DNA of 64,000 nt, taken from Microcebus murinus (lineage: Eukaryota > Chordata > Mammalia > Primates > Cheirogaleidae). Shown here piece by piece: positions 10,699 through 22,159 of this stretch. The translations under genes were made by a program, and so were the position numbers. The notes beneath the pieces are model-generated. The model saw only the letters and a program-made list of their open reading frames with translations, did not search any database and was not told the origin of the DNA. Every line of letters starts with the position of its first letter. Position 1 is the first letter of the stretch. The stretch is taken from positions 146,852,501 to 146,916,500 of the forward strand of contig NC_134104.1 of assembly GCF_040939455.1 (NCBI RefSeq), in the 5' to 3' direction.

Positions 10699-13600
10699 GT
10701 ACTCTCACTGCCGGCTGCTCTGGGAGTCTGGGTGGCCTGGTGGGGTAGAAGGTGGCCTGGTTTGGAGGCCCTGAAAACTGAGGCACATTTATCTAGAACA
10801 GGGAAATTTGCTCAAATATCTGGCACTAGTGAGGAGCAGAAAGAGAAGGACCAATGCCAGAGACTCCCAAATTTTTATTCTTTCGGTTCCAGCTTCCAGC
10901 ATCCCCACTGAGCTCGAGTTTATGTTGTTAGGAGCTGCAAAGACCAAAAAGTATTTCTACAAATTGTGGATATTTTAGTGCTAGACCCCTAGAAATGAAA
11001 GATTCTTGATCATCATCCCCTGATGACTAAAACGTTAGAAAATTATTTTTGCTTGATTACAGAGAGACTATATCTGCCCTTGGAGGATATACCCTCCATT
11101 CCGTTTTCTTTGTGCTCCAAAATTCTATTCTTACCAGCCCCGGAATTCAATGTAATGGGAGAGGTAGAAAAATGTCAGCTTCCTCCCAGAAGCCTGAAGG
11201 ATGAATTTTACCTGTGCTATTTCTATACATTTAAGACAACCAAGTTAATTAGAGTGAGAAATTATGTTCTTTAGTCTTGTTAGACCAACCAGTGGAAAGG
11301 AATGGTTGTCAGAATAGGAACAGCATGTCCTCCAAAATGGCTATGTTTTTCAGTCTAGTGGCAGTGTTTTTTCATCATTTTGCTAGCACAGGTAGATGCT
11401 TTTTATCCATAAGAAACAGGGAGGAAGAAAAAAAAAATCTCATTCATCTCATTTGGAGCTTTTTCATCATCATTATTTTACATTGTTGTGTTCTCAATAA
11501 AGTCTTTGGTTGTGTCTGATCTAAAAATATGCCAGCCACTTAGACAACAAGAAAAATAGGATAGAAACATGAAACATGGAGAATCATTAGGGCCTTTTGT
11601 GCTTGTTAGACTCTCTGCCTTTCAAACTGCGCAGGAAGGAAGGCTTACAGCTACCAGAGCAGTGCCGAAGCCTACCACATTATTTTTTATCTTCCTTTTA
11701 CTGATTTTTCTAAAAAATGTTTCCCTAGGAATGGAGACAAAAGAGAAATAAAGCTTAAAAGTCATACCGTCACCAGTTTTTCAACCCAAAGCGATGTCTC
11801 AAGAAAGTTCTCAGAATAGAATCAGCTCACTCGTGTGTATCCCATCCTTTCCTCACTCTCTTGTGCATCCTCGGGTCTGTCCTAGGCGCCCCTTTAAATG
11901 TCACCAAATTCAAATCCCATAAGTGGTGTTCTCCACCACTTAATGCAGAATGAGGAAAAAAGAAAGCACGTGTGGAGAATCCTGCAGCTCAGAGCGCGAG
12001 TTCCATTTCTGTCCCTTTCTCTCTGAGGCCCCACAGGAGGAGAAGTCGGAATTGAATCCCAAGTGGGCTAGGGCAGGCTTGGAAATTTGCAAGTGTCATT
12101 TTCAGAGGAGAATCATTTGCTAGGGATAAGGATCTGCCACGACAGAAGCAAATGTGTGTGCCAGGCCCGCTGTGATCCGCCACTTCTTTCACCTGGGCCA
12201 CGGTCACTTATCGCACTGCATTCAGGTGGCGGTTGACACAGCTGCCTCTCCTGCCGGACCATCATGTGCAGGCGGCAGCTTCTTTATCTCTGTGTTCCCC
12301 AAAGCGTAGCTCGATGCCTGGCATATCTTAGATCCTCAATGTTGCACTAGTTGAATCTTAAAATCATTTTATGGATACCAAGACACTTCATAGAAATGTT
12401 AGGATCCATTGCTTTAATAGGATTGGTATCCCCACTGAAACTAAGATTTCGTTTGGATAAATATGAAGACAAGCAGGCAGTAGATGATTACTAAGTTGGT
12501 ACTTAAACCTGTAAAGCCATAATCATAAAACAATGAGATGTATTCTGTAAGCCACGTAGAAGCTTAGGTAGACCTCAAGTATGGAGAAATCTTCCAGTGC
12601 TTACGTAGCCTCCTGGTCGTGTGAGATAACTAGAGAGTCATTAGCATTAGCTTCTACCTGTCACCCAGCACCCATGGTAGGTGTGCCATCTGCCATCCTC
12701 AGTTGTGACTACACGTTAGAATCACCTAGAGAGCTGTGAATAAACGTCCCCATACCCAGGATCCTTGTTTGCCACCCCTCTGTCAATTACTTCTGAATCT
12801 CTGAAGGTAGAATCCTGTATATATATTTTTTAAAAAACTCCCTGGATTATTTTAAAGTACAGCCCAAACTGACAACCTCAGCTAGAACTTCACAATAATT
12901 AGTTCAGCAGAGTTCTTCAGCTTATCTTCAGAATTTTGATTGTCATAATATGGAAAATCTGCAGGGCACAAGGGATGTGCTGTGCTCCAGGGCTCTGGGT
13001 GTCAAACTCCTTTCACCTGAGAAACGTCTCCACTATGCAAACCAGTGTAGTTTGCCCTAAAAGCACCCGAAATTGCATTTAGCCCACAGAATCTTCTGGG
13101 TGGCTCATCACATACACACCTTGTGCTGCCATGGGTCCCTCCCAGCCCTACCAAGCTAGCCTTCCTACTGCAACTCATAGCAGGTGGCCAGATTAGGCCT
13201 ACAAGGAGACCCATTCATTTTGTCAGATAAATCTAAGATTTACTCCTTCAGTAAACATCTATTGAGCACCTACTGCGTGCCTATGTACCTGGTTTAAGAG
13301 TTGGAAGTGAACAAAATGAGCAAGACCGTGCCATCTCAGAGCCAAAATCCCAGTGGAGAAGTCAGACAAGTACACGTATTTATAATACAATGTCCAATGG
13401 TAATGTATTCACGTGGCTTATTTGGTAGACCCTTATCTGATATTTTCAACAGTTATCCTAAAAAGATGCACTAAATGAAAAGGTAAAGTGGCCATGATTA
13501 ATATACCTAATCTTCAGACAGTTGGATAAATAACATGCTTTTATTTAGTACTGGATAAATAAAGTGGGGAAAAATAAACTATGCTTTTCTTTATTATCAT

Positions 13601-15580
13601 TCTGTATCTATTTCTGACATGATTCCTGAAAAGGTCTCTTGCATCCTCCATCCGGGATTTGATTGACACATGTGATCTTTTGAAAATGCTGAGCCACGTG
13701 GAGTCAGAGCTTCCTCTGACTGGCGGCTTAGTCAGTGCCTTCCAGAACAATTCGATTGCTTTCTGCCCCTGGGGAAAATCACGTCATCCTAAAGGACATT
13801 GACGCTCCCACCTATGAATTTAAAGGAACACAGAGGGAGCAGTGTTGTACTAGATTTAAAATCACGCCCTGGTGAGCTCCGTCTCCCAGAGATGTTTCCA
13901 GATCTTCTCTCTTCTTGTCCTCCCACTGCCCTCCCCATCCTCTCGAGAGAATGACCGCATCTCCTCCTCCCCGTGGCTGACAGGGTGCTCCTGCATGGCC
14001 TTCCTCATCTGCGCCCTTTGCCCTGCTGAAAGGGGATGCTGTCCTTCTTCTCTGCTGCCTGCCCCTCCTGTTGGTCTTTGCATCTGACCCCTGTCACCAC
14101 CAAGCCAGGTCGCTCCTTCGTACCCATTCAACCTCTCTCTAACTAGAATTCATGAACACAACCAGAGTCTCTCCTGCTTCTTAAGCTCTTCCTTGACTGC
14201 ATTCTCCTCCACTCATTGCCCTGCCGTTGTCTTTCCCGTCACAGGTAAACCCCAGAACGTGAGCTGCCCTCGGGGCTTCCCTGTCCTGCCCTTCCTCACT
14301 CTGCACCCACCCCCTTCCAGGCTGTTCTCCACGCAGAAGCCTCAGTGTGCTTTCAGACCACACCAGGTCACCTCTGTGAAACCTTTAATGTAGCTTCACA
14401 TGGCTGTTGGGACAAAGATGGAAACGCTGATGTGAGCACTGTGGCCTCATGGTCTGAGTCCCCCCAGGTCACCTCACGCCAGCTTCCCCTCCCCTCAGCT
14501 GCCTCTCATTGAGTCCTCGCTGTGCCCCGTTCTCCCACCGCCAGTCTCTGTGCAAGCTCCTGCCAGGCCCTGGGTGCTCTCTGCTCCCTACATCCTCTTG
14601 GCTGGTTCCTCACTGGCCAGGGCCGTCTTCCCTGCTGCACACTTCCGCTGTTCTGTGAATCACTCCATCAGAACACTTAACACGTCTATAATTTTACATT
14701 TATTCATATGTCTCTGATTAATGAATTCTCCCCCACTAGACTCTCAAGCTTGCCAGGGCAGGGAGGGTAGAGCTTTGCTCACCAATGTACTCCCAACACC
14801 TGGCTCCAGGTGCTCGTGGACTGTTTGCTGGACGAATGGATGAATACTGGCTACAGCCAGGATAAACTGAAGTATTTGCAGTTAGACGTATGTATGGCCT
14901 AGGAACTGAGGAGATGGCTTATCCCAAAGCTTTATTTTGTAAGCAAGGGAAACAGAGACCAAGGCAGACAAAGTCCCTTGCTCAAGGCCACAGAGCTAAA
15001 ATAAGTAGACTTCTGAAAGGCTTTCAAAAGCCTGGTCAAAAAACACACACAGAGAGACAATGGCATATGGTCAGGCTGAATTAGTAGGACAGCTGCATTA
15101 GTAGGACAGAATTAGCTGCACTCTAACAGCTTATTTTGCAAAAGCAGCATCTACTAATCCTGCTCCAAATACCGATAGCAAATACCTATACCTTTAGAGT
15201 TCCCCACGGAACCCATCCAAGAAAGCACAGGGTGTATTATATGAAGGTAAGGCCTATTGCCGAGTTTCAATCTCATCTGTCCCTTTGTGAGCTAAGACAC
15301 AGTAGACTCTCATTTATTTTCTTGGTTCTGTCAAACAGTGTTTTGAACCATCTTCTAATCCAATAATTTCTTTTGAGTCACCTACTCTCTCTAGATGCCA
15401 TCATGGGCACTGGGGTACAGTGATTATTTTAAAAAGCCATTATACTGACCTTAAAAGATCTCATTTGATGAATTAATATGGGAACACAAATTTTAAAAAT
15501 CACTTTAGAAGGGCAAAACTAATTGCTCTGCCCAGACTGGAATTAAGACTAGGGTTGTGTGTTCAGCTAAGAGAAGACCA

Positions 15581-15897
15581 GGCTAGGCACTGTGGCTCAC
15601 ACCTATAATCCCAGCCCTTTGGGAGGTCAAGGCAGGAGGATGGCTGGAGGCCAGGAGTTTGAGACCAGCCTGGACAACATAGTGAGACCCCTGTCTTTAC
15701 AAAAAAAAAAAAAACTAGTGAAGCTTGGTGGTATATGCCTATAGTCTCAGCTACTTCAGGAGGCTGAGGCAAGAGGATCTCTCGAGCCCAGGATTTGAGA
15801 CTGCGGTGAGCTATGATCACACCACTGTACTCCATCCTGGTGACAGAGCAAGACCCTGTCTCTTAAAAAACAGAGAGAGAGAGAGAGCGAGAGAGAG
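15581..15897 (+). mobile_element. Old AluJ-like element
   Basis: A dimeric Alu with a middle A-run and the ancestral primate right arm 'tgagctatgatcacaccactg', not the lemur-type 'gctgacgccacgg'. Its tail has decayed into a GA-rich microsatellite. It is flanked by 'agagaagaccag' at 15570-15581 and again at about 15896-15908, a clear target-site duplication. It is the oldest full-length Alu in the window. Confidence 0.92.
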
Positions 15898-16472
15898 AGA
15901 GAAGACCAGAAAAGAGACAGTAGGCCTTAAAAGGTGAAAGACCATGGCTTATGTTACCTCCCTCTGGGTGTGTTTCACATGGACTCTCTTCTATAGAAGA
16001 GGATGGTGACAGTTAAATCATTAGCTAAAGGCAGCTATATGGATCATTGCTGTGGACTCCGGCTAAAGATGTGTGGCATGGCTCATTACACATCGGGGAG
16101 AGTGCTGTTGTAATTGCTGCTGTTCTGGTAAGGAAGCCAAGTGTCAGAGAGGTTAAATAACTTGCTCTACATCACACAACTAGTAATTTGCAGGTCCAGG
16201 AATTGAGCTCACATCTCCCAGACTTCGTTGTTCTGTCTTTGACTCCATACTGCCTTCAGAGAAGGTGTTGGAAGAAAGTTAGGGATGGTAACAATGCTGC
16301 ACCAGGAATCAATGTGAGAAGAAAATAGCAACAGGTCAAAGATGGTAGCATTTTGTGGGGCCCAGTGATTCCCTAAACCCATTTTCAAGGCTAACTTAAT
16401 GAGTGGGTGTCAGGGTCTGCCAATTCAGTGACACAGTGACATCAGTGCTCACTGGTTCTCTCTCTCTCCCCT

Positions 16473-16496
16473 CCCCCCACCCCACCCCACCCCCAG
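16473..16496 (+). promoter_or_regulatory. MYRIP: C-rich polypyrimidine tract and 3' splice site of exon B
   Basis: The acceptor is preceded by CT repeats and then by four runs of four to six C separated by single A, ending CAG at 16494-16496. Acceptors normally have U-rich tracts. On the complementary strand the same bases form four G-runs with 1-nt loops, the pattern expected of a G-quadruplex. In RNA, C-runs are ligands of PCBP and hnRNP K (known); an effect on exon B splicing is inference. Confidence 0.85.
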
Positions 16497-16577
16497 GAGG
16501 AAGCTTTTTTGAGTCAAACCTGGAGAATGAAGGAAGCATTTCTGGCAGTGATTCAACATTTTATAGACAATCAGAAG
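16497..16577 (+). CDS. MYRIP: MYRIP exon B
   Basis: An 81-bp exon between the SHD and the PKA-binding helix, about residues 156-184. The translation runs GGSFFESNLENEGSISGSDS and then TFYRQSEG; it is rich in Ser and acidic residues and looks like a flexible linker at the start of the myosin-binding region. I recall the human protein as GGSLFES, so Leu to Phe would be a species difference. The exon starts with two bases that finish a Gly codon and ends with one base (g) of the Gly completed by exon C. The donor is GTAAGG at 16578. It is a multiple of three, so skipping would keep the frame. Confidence 0.96.
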
Positions 16578-17052
16578 GTAAGGTTGCTTAAGAGTTTACA
16601 ATTACTGGGAAGTTGGAAGACTAGAAACACTTTCAGTTGCATTGTTATCCATGAAGGCAACTGTTCATTGCTATGTGTGAGTCTCCATGGGTCATCTTAT
16701 TATTGCCAATTGTGTAAATGCATCATAAAAAATAGGTGGGTATATCCAAGTGTGGCCAACAGAACTGCATTCACTACCCAGCCACGTGATACTTTGCAAT
16801 CAACTAGCAAATGTTCTTCTGGAGTTGGACAAAACAATAAATCCACTCACTTGTGCGTCTCATATTAAGATATTCCTCTAAAGAATGTATCATTTACAGA
16901 TTTACTGCTGCTTATACCAGTATTATAGTCTCCTTAGAGCAGTGGTTGAAAGCAAAACAAACTTTCCCATTTCAAGTAAAACCTTGTTCATCACTTCAAC
17001 TCTTGCCTAGAGCACCAGATATCGATAACCAGTGCGTCCTGAATGGGTGCTG

Positions 17053-17508
17053 AGATGGTTCATTTTAATGTGGCAACTTGTTTGGGTGAAGAGATGCCCA
17101 GATGACTGGCAAAACATCATTTCTGGCTGTGTCAGTGAGGGTGTTTCCAGAAGAAAATAGCATTTGAATCATAGACTGAGTAAAGAAGATCCACCCTCAC
17201 CGGTGTGGACAGGCAGCGTCCAATGCACCCGCCGAAGGCCCAGATAGAACAAACGGGTGGAGGAAGGGCAAACTTGCTGTCCCTCTTCTGGAGGTGACAG
17301 ATCTTATTTGACCTTCAGGTATCAGCGCTCTGATCTTGGGCCTTAGGGCACCAAGAGGTAAACCGATGGCTCCCCCATTTCTCAGACCTTCAGACTGGTA
17401 CTGAGTTACACCAGCTGCTCTTGAGGGTCTCCAGCTTGCACACAGTGTATCGGGGGGCCTCTTGGCCTCCATGATCACATGAGCCGATTCCCATAGTAGG
17501 TCTATATC

Positions 17509-17542
<34 letters not shown>

Positions 17543-17630
17543 TGTATAGAGAGAGCGAGAGAGAGAGCGCGCACACACGCGCACGTGCACCTATTACTTA
17601 TGTTTCTCTGGAAACCCTAACTAATATAGG
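17053..17630 (+). repeat. Old interspersed repeat with GT microsatellite
   Basis: Contains 'ctgtgtcagtgagggtgttt', 'cagaagaaaatagcatttga' and 'agactgagtaaag' near the left, and '(tg)n' then 'tttctctggaaaccctaact' at the right. This phrase order recurs widely in primate genomes, but I cannot assign the family name with certainty. The GT tract at about 17508-17546 runs into GA and CG/CA alternation, a potential Z-DNA stretch. A reverse-oriented relative lies at 18027-18424. Confidence 0.6.
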
Positions 17631-18026
17631 TGCCTTCTCATGAAAACTCTGTCCTCTGTTTTCCTTGCTGCCTGCAACTTCTCCATAGGATTCCACACAC
17701 CATCATATAGCCTCCGTGTGCCTCCATTTGTACCTCTGCTGAGCCTAAAATGCCCAGCCTTAATTTCAGCTCAGAGCTCTAGGCTCAGAGCTCTAATGGT
17801 TGTCCATTGGCACCTGAAGATCCTATAGGATTCTTAACCTAAGCATGTCCTAATCAAGGTCCTTAGCCACTTAGGTCCAACAACAAAAGGTATCTTGCCT
17901 TGAGTCTGTCTCCCAACTTCCACCCAGCTCTGTTTCCAGTGTCATCCTTTTTGTTTTCATTCTGAAGCCCATGACCTGAGCACCTCCCTGCTCAAAAATC
18001 TCCTGTCTTAGTGTTAATTTCAGTGA

Positions 18027-18424
18027 CTATCTGTCAAGGTTCTCCAGTAGGAGACACATATGTATGTATGCACACACACACACACACACAGATTCATTTT
18101 AAGGAATTGGTTTGTATAATTATGAGGACCCAGCAAGACTGAAATCTATAGGGTAGGGCTAACAACTCAGGCAGGAATTGATGCCGCAGTCTTGAGGCTG
18201 AATTTCATCTCTGGGAAACCTCAGTTTTTACTCTTAAGGCCTTTCAACTGATTGCATGAGCCCCACCCACATCGTCAAGGGTAACTCTTACATAAAGTCA
18301 GCTTGATCGTAGAGGTTGACCACATCTACAAAATAACCTTCACAGCGACACTCGGAGGCAGATTAGTGTTTGATAATTGGCTACTATAGCTTAGCCACGT
18401 TGACACATAAAATTTAACCATCCC
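18027..18424 (-). repeat. Reverse copy of the 17053-17630 repeat family
   Basis: Begins 'tgtcaaggttctccagtagg', then has a CA microsatellite (about 18071-18091) and 'ttttaaggaattggtt', and ends 'cacgttgacacataaaattt' plus 'aaccatcc'. The ends are the complement of the ends of the 17053-17630 repeat, so the two copies face each other across about 400 bp. Confidence 0.6.
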
Positions 18425-19639
18425 ACCACCTAACTGGTCTTCTGAACTTCAGCTACCTGCCTTCTTAACCTTCCTTTACCACCCCCCCACACCAATTTTT
18501 CTACCTGAAACACTGACCTGAGCCTTCAGTTTTCAGCCACTGTTTCACATCACTCTCATCCAAGAATCATATGTCAACATGGCAGCCAAAGCCTTTCTAG
18601 GTGTGGCCCCAGGTACTTACTCTCCAGGGAGCTCTGGGACTTGGAGACTATTCCGGTCATGGGGATTGTTAGGCATGCCTCTTAGTGATTACTCACGTGC
18701 CTAATCAATCACCCAGTAGCTTGGAAAGCCATGAGAGCAGGGACTCAGCTTGTCCACCAGAGCCTAGCACACAGGAGGCCCTCAGTAAAAGTTTGTTTGA
18801 TTCAGTGAAAATGTGTGGACCTCTTCTGTGAAAAAATGCATTGGTAGCTACCTTGAAGAAGAGAAATAAGAGAGATATAGTGTCTATCTCCAGAGAGCAC
18901 TTAGTGTAATGATTTTATGGGATCTAGTTATAAAAACATTGGGAAAACTGTCCAATCAGCCACTGGCAGTGTGCAGAGCCCCAGGGTGGGTTGCCCCTAC
19001 ATGGCTCTGTCGTGACTGTCCTGGCCATCCTTCCCTGTCCTCATCAGCGGGCTGGATCACTTTGACCTTAACTGGGTTGGTTTTAGAGATTGATGTTATT
19101 ATGTTTGCCAAATGCCATTTTCTGTCCACATTTGCATCTTTACGAGTCTAAGAGACTTGCATTATTTTTTTTAATTGAGTGAGTGATTAATTAATGAATT
19201 GCTATATTTACACCCTGTCTCATTGCACAAAGAATTTTCAGCAGCTTACAGGAGATTTGCATGTGTTAAAGAATACATGACTAGATATTATAAATGGAAA
19301 CAGGAGGTTGAAACTGGGGAAAAGGAGACCCAGGCACCCAGCCCTCGAGTACCTATATTCCTGCATCTGTTGTGATTTGGACTTCTGGAGCGACCTAAGA
19401 GAGGGATAATAGAAATTCTCACAAGCATGAAGCTAAAATCTAATAGCTCAAGGAAAGAAGAACTCTGCCAAGCACTTAGCTCCAAAAAGAATTTTGTCAC
19501 CTGGGGAAGTCCTTTGATCTGGAGATACTTTCTCCCGTTTTGTGCTATATGAAAAATAAACAAAAAAGAATATGTTCGCCAAAAACATGATAGCACTATA
19601 TTTTAAAATCATGTTAGCTTGTATTCATCTCAGTTTTGT

Positions 19640-19860
19640 GGTTAAAATGAAGGGTTTTGGAGACTGAGTACCAAATTCAAATATTAACACTCTTACCGTC
19701 TTGCTGTGTGACCTTGAGCAAGTTGTTTAACCACTCTGCGCTTCAAAAAATTTACCATCTGTAAAATGGTGCCTTCTTACTGGACTGTTGTCAGGATAAA
19801 TTGTGATCGTGTATGTGGAACTCTTGGCCTATGGCCTGGCATGTGGTCGAACTCTGCGAG
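19640..19860 (+). repeat. MIR element
   Basis: Contains 'cttgctgtgtgaccttgagc' followed by 'aagttgtttaaccactctgc', 'ccatctgtaaaatgg' and 'ttgtcaggataaattg', which is the MIR core in sense orientation with its usual 3' extension. Confidence 0.8.
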
Positions 19861-20572
19861 GTTGGCCAGTATTGCTGTTATTGATATTGTTTATATTCTA
19901 AAAATACTCTTCCATGGATTTTGTATTTGCATTGGATTATAGACACACCCTAGTGCCCTTAGGACATTTAATAACTCTTATTCCCATCATCACAATGACA
20001 CATTATATGCACAAAATAAAACATGATCTTTATCTGAGAAAGTGGATGAAGATCTGTTACTTCCTTATATGAAGCCCTTTTGTTCATTCATCTTTAATCT
20101 ACTCTGTGTGCTTGGACGGGTGCTTAGTGTTAGGATACAACAGTGAATATGATCAATTCTTGCTCTCTGAAAATGACCTATGGGAATGGGCCTTTCTGCC
20201 TCCCATGAAAGCAAGCCCAGAACCTCAGTCAGACATACAGGGAGGGGCACAAGGGGTCTGAGATTTTTTAGAGGAGGAACCCTTAGGCCAAGTGTTGGGG
20301 TCCCCAGGAACCAGCTCAGTCGTGGGGCAGGAGACCAGAGGGAGGAGGAACTCGATAAGAGTTGGGAAGAGAAGTTGGCAGCAGCAGAATGAGGCACGGG
20401 AGGAGTATTGAGGTGGGTGGGAAGGGTAAGGGACTCATGTGCCAACAAAACCCGTTTGAAACTTGCTAACCTAGACCCCCGAAGGATTTAAGCAGGGGAG
20501 CTCAAAGTGGAGCGATCATTTTACTGGTCATTTCCTTTTAAGAAAGTGCTCTGCATTCTGTTTCCTGTCTAG

Positions 20573-20670
20573 GACATAGTGTGATGGACACCTTGGCTGT
20601 GGCCCTGCGGGTGGCTGAAGAGGCCATCGAGGAAGCAATTTCCAAAGCAGAAGCCTATGGGGACAGCTTG
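20573..20670 (+). CDS. MYRIP: MYRIP exon C: PKA (RII)-binding amphipathic helix
   Basis: This exon carries the A-kinase anchoring helix. The translation is HSVMDTLAVALRVAEEAIEE followed by AISKAEAYGDSL. The V-A-L-R-V-A-E-E-A-I-E-E-A-I pattern places small aliphatic residues on one face of a helix, as in other RII-binding peptides. In human MYRIP the RII contact has been mapped near residues 193-209 (from memory), which falls in this exon. The acceptor is TCTAG at 20568-20572 and the donor is GTAGGG at 20671. The exon is 98 bp: it finishes a Gly codon and ends on a complete Leu codon. The following intron is only 219 bp and stop-free in this frame. Confidence 0.97.
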
Positions 20671-20889
20671 GTAGGGCCTCCCCTGCTCCTCTCTGGGGGG
20701 AGGTGTGGGTCGGGGTCCCGGCCACAAGGAGGAAGTGCAGGTTGTAGGGAAATCAGTGTCCCAACGGCCTGGACTAACGAGTGCATCCCCAACCTCCTTC
20801 TGCATTTGTGGGCAGGTCTCTCCCAAGAAAGGGACTGCCGAGGCCCCCCACACCCACCCAAGCACCCGGCCATTCTCTTCCCTCTGCAG
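20671..20889 (+). other. MYRIP: MYRIP intron C-D: short, stop-free, multiple of three
   Basis: A 219-bp intron from GTAGGG to CTGCAG. Because exon C ends in phase 0 and 219 equals 73 codons, the reading frame runs straight through both exons and the intron, with no stop until 21106-21108 in the next intron. It is GC-rich, and its translation is rich in Gly, Pro and Cys and looks non-conserved. If retained it would insert 73 residues just after the PKA-binding helix. Normal removal is expected, since the spliced product matches human MYRIP exactly at this junction. Confidence 0.93.
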
Positions 20890-20970
20890 GACAAGCAGAA
20901 CGAGGCCAGTTACCTGCGGGACCACAAGGAGGAGCTAACGGAGGAGCTGGCCACAGCCATCTTGCAGAAG
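20890..20970 (+). CDS. MYRIP: MYRIP exon D
   Basis: An 81-bp, 27-codon phase-0 exon: DKQNEASYLRDHKEELTEEL then ATAILQK, about residues 217-243. It is highly charged and probably helical. In human MYRIP a segment around 232-248, spanning this exon and the start of exon E, has been described as negatively affecting PKA binding (from memory). The acceptor is CTGCAG, ending at 20889, and the donor is GTAGGT at 20971. Skipping it would keep the frame. Confidence 0.96.
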
Positions 20971-21187
20971 GTAGGTGGGCCGCAGAGCAGGGATCCGGGT
21001 CCCTGTGCAGAGCAAACGTGGGGAATGTCATTTGCACAGCTTCCTCTCACTTTCACCTTTGTGCTCAGAGGGCCATGCACAGGGGCTGCATTGCATTGTA
21101 GACTGTGAGCAATTCGAATGTGGTCACTTTTGGGATTGAGCTAGTGGGTGGGTGGGGACTCAGGAATTCTTGGCACTGAGCAGGCTG

Positions 21188-21189
<2 letters not shown>

Positions 21190-21237
<48 letters not shown>
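21190..21237 (+). repeat. (GT)n microsatellite
   Basis: Almost perfect GT dinucleotide tract of about 23 units. The minus-strand reading frames over it are simple His-Thr repeats and are not coding. Confidence 0.97.
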
Positions 21238-21238
<1 letters not shown>

Positions 21239-22159
21239 CTGTATCCCTTTGCACACTTCCCATACAGTCTCTTGCTGAAGATGCTTTGCAGTCTGTCACC
21301 TCCATGCCCTAAGCTGTCCCCGACACAGTGTACCAGTTAATTACTTCCGAGAAAGCAGCCACCCAAAAACTCTGTGGCTGTAAACAAGCATCTCTCTATC
21401 TTCCACAGCCAGTTCTCAGACACCAACTGAGAACTGAAATTCAATCCCTTTCTGGTTACTGACTGCCTGGCGCTAGTGCAGACACTGCAAGTTAAGGACT
21501 CAGTCCCACAAGACCGTCCCCACATCAGACGCCATCCACAGGTCTCAGGGATCCCAAGGTCACCACACTTTGCTGCCTGACCTACTACAAATTCAGGGGC
21601 TCCCATGACCCCAGGCCCTCAGGTTCGACAATTTGCTGGAACAACTCACAGAACTCAGGAAAGCACCTTACCGTCAGTCACCAGTGTAATATTGATAACT
21701 TAAATAATAAGTGGCTGGGCACGAGAGTCACACTCAGTTCAAGTTTACTAAGCCAAAGTCTGAGGGTGCGCGTGGGAAGAGCACAGACCACGAAAGCGTC
21801 TATGGCCCTGGGCTCTCCCCATGGGGATTGGAAACAGGTACCTAAAGGGGAGAGGACACCCATAGACAGTGAGACAAACGGTCACCCTCTTGTGGGGCTC
21901 TAATCAGTGCCAGGCAAATCTGCATTTCACATAAAGTAAGGTGAACATTCAGAAGGGAGCAGAGGGAGGAAGACAATTATGTAGTCTGCTCAGGGTGGGC
22001 AGAGGAGTGACTGGTCTCATCTGTCGTTGGTCTGGATCTGTGGAAATAAGCTTGTCACTGACATGGTCAGTGTGAAACTTAACAGAAGTCAAGATCAAGA
22101 GTTTATTTGCGTTGCAGTCCTAAGGTTAGACTTGGCACACATTTGTTTTATAGGGGATA

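Larger units (their letters stand above)
10699..16496 (+). other. MYRIP: MYRIP intron A-B (5.8 kb)
   Basis: Starts GTACTC and ends in a C-rich tract and AG at 16495-16496. It holds an L2-like piece near 13240-13330 ('ttgagcacctactgcgtgcc'), another near 14700-14840, an old Alu (15581-15897) and a MIR piece near 16120-16260 ('gagaggttaaataacttgctc'). Between 10700 and 13200, and at 13330-14700, I recognise no gene or clear repeat; the open frames there are short and non-conserved in appearance. Confidence 0.85.
16578..20572 (+). other. MYRIP: MYRIP intron B-C (4.0 kb)
   Basis: Starts GTAAGG and ends CTGTCTAG. It contains two copies of one old repeat in opposite orientations (17053-17630 and 18027-18424), each with a GT/CA microsatellite, and a MIR at about 19640-19860. 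The rest (16600-17050, 18430-19630, 19870-20570) shows nothing I can name. Confidence 0.85.

Noticed and set aside
17197..17574. 125-codon minus-strand frame with a His-Thr run
   Set aside because: The His-Thr run is a translated GT microsatellite inside an old repeat.
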